From positions 21,273,038 through 21,337,037 of the forward strand of contig NC_031496.1 in assembly GCF_000237925.1 (NCBI RefSeq): a DNA stretch of 64,000 nt. Direction: 5' to 3'. The first letter of the stretch is position 1. The number at the start of each line of letters is the position of its first letter. This document shows, piece after piece, positions 57,477 through 64,000 of this stretch. The notes beneath the pieces were generated by a model. It saw only the letters and a program-made list of their open reading frames with translations. It had not been told where the DNA came from and searched no databases. Origin of the DNA: Schistosoma mansoni (Eukaryota; Platyhelminthes; Trematoda; Strigeidida; Schistosomatidae). The translations under genes were made by a program, and so were the position numbers.

Positions 57477-60400
57477 CTCAGCTGTTACACAGATTGTAAA
57501 TTTTGTTAATGATGTGCTCCACACTTAATAAGGTAAGGATTGAATACTGCAATTTGTATAAAAGATGGTATAAAAACACTTCGGCTGTTCATAACACACT
57601 CACCATGTAAAAAGAAAATTGTTAGTCTTTTGAAAGGATTCTTTTTTTTTACTCCAAGAAAAGCTTGTTTAACTGCACAAAATGTAAATGATTTTCGGAA
57701 ATAAGGTTGTAGTTGTGTGTTGGAATATAGATCCTAGATCCACGAAAAAGTTCCAGGGTACAAAAGAAGGAATTCAAACCGAGAAGCTAAATGAATAAAT
57801 TTTTGGGTATTCTGCCAGCGTTCTTTGTAAGTGGTCACGCAATTCGAAAATGTATGATGCAGATTTTGGCTCATCTCAGTAGGTGATTTCTTGAGTCGAG
57901 AAGAAATCTTTATCGGGAAAGTATGCTATTGATTGATAGGATTAAGTATTTATCGTAATTTTATTGGAAAAACAATGCACTGCAAAATCCATTGTTAATG
58001 TTTCTCTAGCAACTCTTACTTTTCGGGGTCCAAGAGTTATAGATAGTTGTTGGATGACTTTGAAGTATTCGACGTCAAAGTATTGTAAAGTCTTCTGATA
58101 AGTTGCCTGTTCATATGCTTGTACTATCTTGCTATACGAGCACAAGTGCCATTGAATATAAGAAAGACCTTATTTTGATATATTTTCTGTTAAAGGTAGA
58201 AAAAAGGTCAAATTTTCGTTAAATTATGGAACATAAAACAGTCTAGTTGTATTTTCATATTTGACTGGGTTTTTGAAATATTATATTTAAGGTTCAATAT
58301 TCTATCATTTTAACTTGCATCATATTCTCAGATCGCTCACTTTATCTATCAATTCGTTTAATATTTTTATTTTGATGTATAATTTCTATCGAGTATTTAT
58401 GTATTAACTACTCATCATCCATACAACAGTTTCACTGGTTTTTCTCATTAAACTATGATGGATTGTTTTAATAGTCTTTCAAGACAGTTTTTGTTCCAGA
58501 GATAACATAAGGTCTATGCTAAAGAAAAAATTACTTAAAACCTCATTTGTTGGCCATATATTGTATATAAGCTTTTGTACAAGATCTCTACAGTCGATAC
58601 AATGTTCAAACCAATAATTAACTGTTTCAAAGTTAAAGGCTGAAACCAATGAGCCACAACTCCTTATAATAAAAAAATTCGATAGCTGTAAGTCTTAATA
58701 AAATGTCATAGATGTATTAAGCTTTTCCGTATCCTGATTACTAAATATTTTCTTATTCCAAATATATGTATTCTATCTTCTTACAATTTCATGTCTTTTT
58801 AATCCTTAAATTTATGTATCTAGTAGTTAGGTATTGTTAACTATTATACATTATTTCTTTCCAGTAACTTCTTCGACTAATATACAAGTGCTTAATTGTT
58901 TGAAGTCCCGGCCGTTTTTTGCAAATTAAAATCGTGCTTTATTATACAAAGTACCTTGAATTCCTAATTTTGAAGACTTAAACATTCTTTCTTTTAAGTT
59001 CCATTTACTTGTCTTGCTCTTTAAGCTTTTTCTGATCAGAATTCTTGTCTGGTTTCTAGTTCCTTTCTCATTGTTCATTACACAAAATCTTTGTAATATA
59101 AGTTTCAGTTTATACACTTTCAGTCAATTAGTTGGTGTTAATGATTAATGGGTTTTTGTTATCCCTTTCTCTGTTGTATTTCTTAGTAGTAATAGGAAGG
59201 CTTGATCAGTTGGTGTGTTTATATGTGCATATACTGTGTACGCACCCGGCTATTAATGTTTCTTACTGTGTCTTAACTATGTAATTTTCTATTTGCCATA
59301 TAAAAAATGTGAAAAATGCACTCAGATTAAGAGAGAAAAAAAGTTTTCTAGTTTACTGCCCTTCATTCTTTTGCTTCTGTTTAAACTCAATATACCATCG
59401 AAATGTGGAATATCTTCGCTATTTTTCTTGTATTGTATAATAGTAATAATAATAATCCGACAGTTATTTATATTAAATTTTGGACATAACCCACGAAGAC
59501 ATGCGATTTATATTTTGCCTCTATTATCTAAATTTACCGTATTTTATATCTGTTAAATCATTGATTAGTCATTTTTAATCAACTATAGATTCATATGATT
59601 TCCCAAAAAAATGATTTATCTGAACAGTCTCGTTGTTCTGTTTTTTTTCTTTTACCTTTCAATCTCTTTTTACATTTATGGATAACTTTTTCATTTTTCC
59701 AACTTAACTGATGTGATCGTCTATATTTATATCAAACAACAATGGATACAATTTATATGAATGATATTTTATCAGCAGATAGACCCGTCGATCAGATTTT
59801 CAGCGCAAACTTTTAAAATGTTGTTGTATTATAATGAAGTGAAAAAAATTCAACCGGGACAGAAGGAAGTAATTCTGTTCATGAAATTTCTTTTTTTGAC
59901 ATATTAATTTATGGTGATTCACTTATGTATGTGTATGTGTGCACGCATACATATGCGTGTAAAAATGTATTCTGTTTGTATCTGTTTTGTGATACCGAAC
60001 CCTAGATGAATCATTAATAACTGTCTCAATAAATAGTTCAAATATAGTTCATAAATGTTTATAGGCCAAATAATTTAGCTAGATATATTTCTTTCCTTTA
60101 GTTGTTGCTATATATTACATTAGATGTGTATTTGTGGAGGGCGAGGTTTATTTCCATTTTTATAATTCTAAACCTCCATTTTTATTGCTTTTTTGGTACA
60201 TTAATTGATCTGTAAAATTATCTCCCGGTTTCCCAATGCCAAACTATTCGTATAAATTGTAGTCATTTAAAGAAAATGAATTGATGTGGCTTACTGTTTA
60301 TTACTGTAGATTTTGGCAGCTATAAGTAACAATGAGCAAAGAATTTCGGTAGAAAAAGGGATTGTTCTTTAAGGAAAATGTGTACTGAATACGTTGATAA

Positions 60401-61603
60401 GGGTACAAGGGAATAGTTAATCGGAAAAAAAGACAGTCAAGATCATTTGAAACGGGGAGAGCAACATTCATGGAACGACATTACAAATAATGAGAATTTT
60501 AAACAAAGTCAGAAGAGTAATACTAGTTGCGTTGTATTCTTGCTCGTTTTCTTGATATTATTTTTGTCGGCTTATTTCTTCTTATGATCACATAAAGGGA
60601 GTATAGGTTTGATTATCTCTTGATTAGAGATTGAATCAAATGATCGTTGTGATATTTTCATCGACATTCTATTACCAAAACGTTCTTATTAAGTTGTCGT
60701 CAAATCGGTTTAAGGTTTGTAGTGCCTACGAACTAAGTGTTAGATGTTTGCAATGTATATAGTATTTTCTCGGCTGTGCTTGAACTATCAATCATTTAAT
60801 TGGGATATCTGACCTCCAAATATAAATGCTTAAATAGCTATATATTAACCAATAAACTAATTTAGATCAACTGTTTGAGGCGGAATTGATGAAGTGGTTT
60901 AGATAGTTGTGGCAGTTAAGACGAATTTGTGTTTGTCACTGATGAGTCTGTTTGCAAATAACCGTTTAGTGATTTGGATAACCTTGATATAATAAATACT
61001 AGTTTTAATAGTCACCGTCTACTTAAATTGTTCAATGATGTATAAACGTACGTGTAACTTCTCTAAATAGGAATGTAATCTAACAATCAGCCTTTCTACT
61101 GATCGTTTCTAGTTTGACATGGGCTGTTTATTCCAATTTATATATCTCAGTAGATCACACTTTAAGAATCTAAGCACCATCAGTTGCATTCATATATCAG
61201 AAATAGTGTCAAAACTTTAATCTATGATTAGATCCAGTTAATATGTAAATCAGTTAAAAGATCCTGGATTCCACTGAGTGTCAAGACTAAAAGGTTTTAT
61301 GATCTAATTAAACAACATTACTGAGTTAAATACACAAAGAATGTCTGTAACTAATAATGGCTCACAAGAATAGTCCAGTAAATAAATGGTACTATAAATT
61401 TCTAAGCGTGAAATCGTCTATATGGTTTACAAATAACAATTATTTTTGGTAGGCTAATACATAATAACTTAGTATACAACCAACATGTATAGTAGTTATA
61501 TTCCTACTAATCGGTTAAATGTATCAGAAAAAAATATCAAGTTAAATCGATCTACTTTAGTGACCCTAAACTAACAACTGGACTAAAAACCATATATAAT
61601 GTT

Positions 61604-61663
61604 ATTATTGTTAATAAAAATTTGCAATATTTGTTATTGTTAATAAAAATTTGCAATATTTGT
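61604..61663. repeat. Tandem duplication of a 29-31 base unit
   Basis: The unit ttattgttaataaaaatttg followed by caatatttg occurs twice in direct succession with no visible difference, indicating a recent local duplication. Confidence 0.85.
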
Positions 61664-61705
61664 TCTATCATGTAAAATGCCTAACAGATTTAGATAAATA
61701 GTGTT

Positions 61706-61756
61706 ACCACTACTACTACTACTACTACTAATAATAATAATAATAATAATAATAGT
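61706..61756. repeat. (ACT)n(ATA)n compound microsatellite
   Basis: A run of ACT triplets passes into a run of AAT triplets. It is immediately followed by a (TA)n tract at 61774. Confidence 0.95.
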
Positions 61757-61771
61757 GTGTTTTTACCATTA

Positions 61772-61773
<2 letters not shown>

Positions 61774-61821
<48 letters not shown>
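61774..61821. repeat. (TA)n microsatellite
   Basis: An alternating TA tract of about 48 bases. Confidence 0.95.
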
Positions 61822-61824
<3 letters not shown>

Positions 61825-62051
61825 TTTGATACGAGTCATATGTTGTTGATTGTTAAATTCGAAATTGATCAACATACACCTTTTCAACAATACGTAAGTA
61901 TGGTCATTTTGATGATGATCCATGTCAGATGCGTATTCATTTTTTAATTAGTTGCTTTCATTGATATAATCATTAGTTAACCCCAAGACCTTTCAATAGT
62001 AATCATAATTACTATACAAATATTTGTTTACGTATAATGTTAATTAAGTCA

Positions 62052-62054
<3 letters not shown>

Positions 62055-62097
<43 letters not shown>
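62055..62097. repeat. (TA)n microsatellite
   Basis: An alternating TA tract of about 43 bases. Confidence 0.95.
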
Positions 62098-62099
<2 letters not shown>

Positions 62100-63728
62100 T
62101 GATATCTCTAATAATACTTCTTACATGATTTAAATAAATGATTTCATCTATGTAACCATTAATAATCTGGGGCTTATTCATCCTTTAAGATACAAATTCT
62201 TCTTCATATGATATTTTCTCAATAGTTATAGAACTGATGAATCAGTGCGTCAATTCACTGCTCGGATATATTTACATCTCAAATTTTAGTTTGTTTCTAT
62301 CTCTCCCTCTGACTGGAAAATATAATAGCGATTCAAATGAAAAAATCTACGTTTCTGCCAAGGTGAAATGATGAAACAGTTATAACATAGCGATGAAACT
62401 TTTCAGAAATGTGTATTTATTTGATTTTTCAAAAATTCACATCAGGACACTAAAGTGAGATCACTATGATCCACAGGATGATGCTACCATTAGTTAAAAA
62501 TTAAAGAAAAAACTTCTAGAAGAATGAGTCTAACGCAGTAAATGTCATCAAGCTGTAGAAAATACAGAATGAATACATTCCCTGCATTACAGACGGTTTT
62601 ACATTATCTAATCTGTTCTCTGACAATGGATCATGGTTATCTTGCGTACGCAAATAGGAAATTTGCACATTCCTACACAATTCAGACTAACTGTTAGTGA
62701 CTTCTTGAAGTGATGCTATATCTTGATATCACCCGGGTTTCTACCTTTTTCCAGTCTGCTCTTATTCTAGTCAATATGTACAGTGGTGAGTGGTAGCTGC
62801 ATATATATAATAAACACCTTGGTCACCTAAATGGTAGAAGGTTTACAGCTTCATCAACCGACTTATCGTCTTAAATTTGTGCTCAGTAGATTTCATCATA
62901 CACAAAAATTACCTCAAAAATGTGTTTCACAAGATATTAATGACCTATTCATACCTTTTACTTTAAATGACAGTTATTTACCGATTTGAAGTGATACAAA
63001 GTGAAATATCTCACAGTATACTCTACTTCTGATAGACATGTTTCCTACCATATAGGTCTTTCAAATTTGATGTCAGTTAGAATGGATTCATTGTCTCTTC
63101 AGATATTTTATTGTTCAATAAACCAGAATAGGTCAGATGTGTGTGGAATAGTCAAGACGGTTAATTTCTTCACTCTCTGCAGAGTAAACATAAATTTAGA
63201 ATATATATTAGGCATCACCGTAAATTTCTTTCACATGGATTGTGTTCTGGAAATCCTTTGAATTTATTCAGATCATACCTTCTAAATAGAATATGGTCAC
63301 ATCTGACCTACTCTCCTTTCATCTCTTCACAACCCTCTTTTATTCCATTATCTGTAAACATTTCCTGTGAAAATATACCGTTTTGGATAATATTTCTTAA
63401 AAAAACGGATTGTTTTAAATATCTCTCCATTTACACAACCAATATTTGTTATAACATTGTTTACTCAGAAAATTTATTGACTTTATAGTTTTTGAATACT
63501 TAGACAAAAAAAACTTCGGATACTTTAATGGAGTTCATGGTGCCCATATATATTTAAGTCCTTTTTTGCTAACATGTGTCCTAATAGCTAAAACGGTACT
63601 AGTTACGAACTATTTATGCCTGGATGCAATTCAAATGAGTCTCTTTTTTATATCTAAATGGCTTTTTTTTAAAAAACAAATATACGTATAATATCAGTAT
63701 GGGGATTTGTGGAGATATTAGTATTTTG

Positions 63729-63835
63729 ACAGTTGAATTCGTAAGTCGATCTAAGCTAGACCACCATTAAAAACTGTCCAGTGCTTTCAGGTTTTTAATG
63801 GTGGTCTAGTTCAGATCGCCGCATGAATTTAAGTG
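63729..63835. repeat. Fold-back of two hammerhead-SINE tails
   Basis: Arms 63729-63773 and 63791-63835 are inverted copies of the SINE tail; the inner 17 bases of each arm (ctagaccaccattaaaa and its complement) pair perfectly. The 17-base loop, tgtccagtgctttcagg, holds the cleavage-site side of the ribozyme (GTCCAGTGCTTTC). No head or ribozyme core is present. Confidence 0.8.
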
Positions 63836-64000
63836 TTAAAATACGTATAATATCCTTAATTATATAATGAATTTACGGAAAATATTCCGTTTTAGAATGC
63901 ATGATTGTTTGTTTGTTATCAGTAACACTATATATTTCTTGCTGCTATTTTATAAAATCGCTTTATCGTTTTACGTGTCTAGATTTCATTTTGTTTTAAA

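Larger units (their letters stand above)
55872..64000. other. EHD intron 3 or downstream sequence
   Basis: No exon encoding an EH domain was found on the plus strand. The stretch is AT-rich with microsatellites at 57437, 61706, 61774 and 62055, one LINE tail (56040-56340) and one fold-back SINE fragment (63729-63835). Small open frames here look like chance. Confidence 0.5.

Noticed and set aside
61690-61923. Minus-strand frame rich in Tyr/Ile/Leu/Val
   Set aside because: It is a translation of the (TA)n and triplet microsatellites.
63001-63488. Two overlapping plus-strand frames considered as late EHD exons
   Set aside because: No EH-domain residues, no usable acceptor/donor pair and AT-driven composition.
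1-64000. CRISPR arrays, bacterial operons, rRNA genes
   Set aside because: None seen. Intron-containing genes and retroelements show a eukaryotic genome, and no regular spaced repeats occur.

Overview
The window looks like a piece of a blood-fluke (Schistosoma-type) nuclear genome. It is AT-rich and contains multi-exon genes with long introns. Its interspersed repeats have a typical schistosome profile: SINE-like elements carrying hammerhead ribozymes, RTE-clade (SR2/Perere-3-like) and CR1-like LINEs, Gypsy-class LTR fossils and long (TA)n runs. I cannot name the species. All similarity statements come from recall of family sequences, not from searches.

Three host genes can be supported. (1) A plus-strand gene at 5302-29132 has ten exons that join with consistent phases into a 493-residue protein of unrecognised family. 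It has a basic then acidic N-terminal segment and a central coiled coil. Its introns hold most of the hammerhead SINEs. (2) A convergent minus-strand gene has its last exon at 31605-31022. It resembles the small metazoan protein C1orf109/AIRIM, a ribosome-maturation factor. (3) An EHD-family (dynamin-like, EH-domain) ATPase gene starts at 47411. It has exons at 47411-48079, 54749-55039 and 55590-55871 and continues past the right edge; its EH domain is not in the window. A weak candidate exon lies on the minus strand at 4541-4780, divergent from gene 1.

Layout: 1-3330 is repeat debris ending in an internally deleted RTE LINE. 5302-29132 is gene 1, with hammerhead SINEs at about 7.0, 12.3, 12.7, 13.9, 17.3, 19.7, 20.3 and 21.2 kb, a CR1/RTE composite at 8.3-10.5 kb and a 200-base assembly gap at 20428-20627. 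29.2-33.3 kb holds the convergent gene and AT-rich spacer. 33.3-47.3 kb is a retroelement graveyard richer in GC: LINE chimera, 0.5-kb dispersed repeat, CR1 3' end and two Gypsy fossils in opposite directions. 47.4-64 kb is the EHD gene and its repeat-bearing introns, followed by AT-rich sequence and microsatellites.

The most interesting signal is the hammerhead-ribozyme SINE population. Two families are present, several copies keep all catalytic core positions, and some copies are arranged as head-to-head pairs or fold-back palindromes. The three host genes show no evident functional connection.
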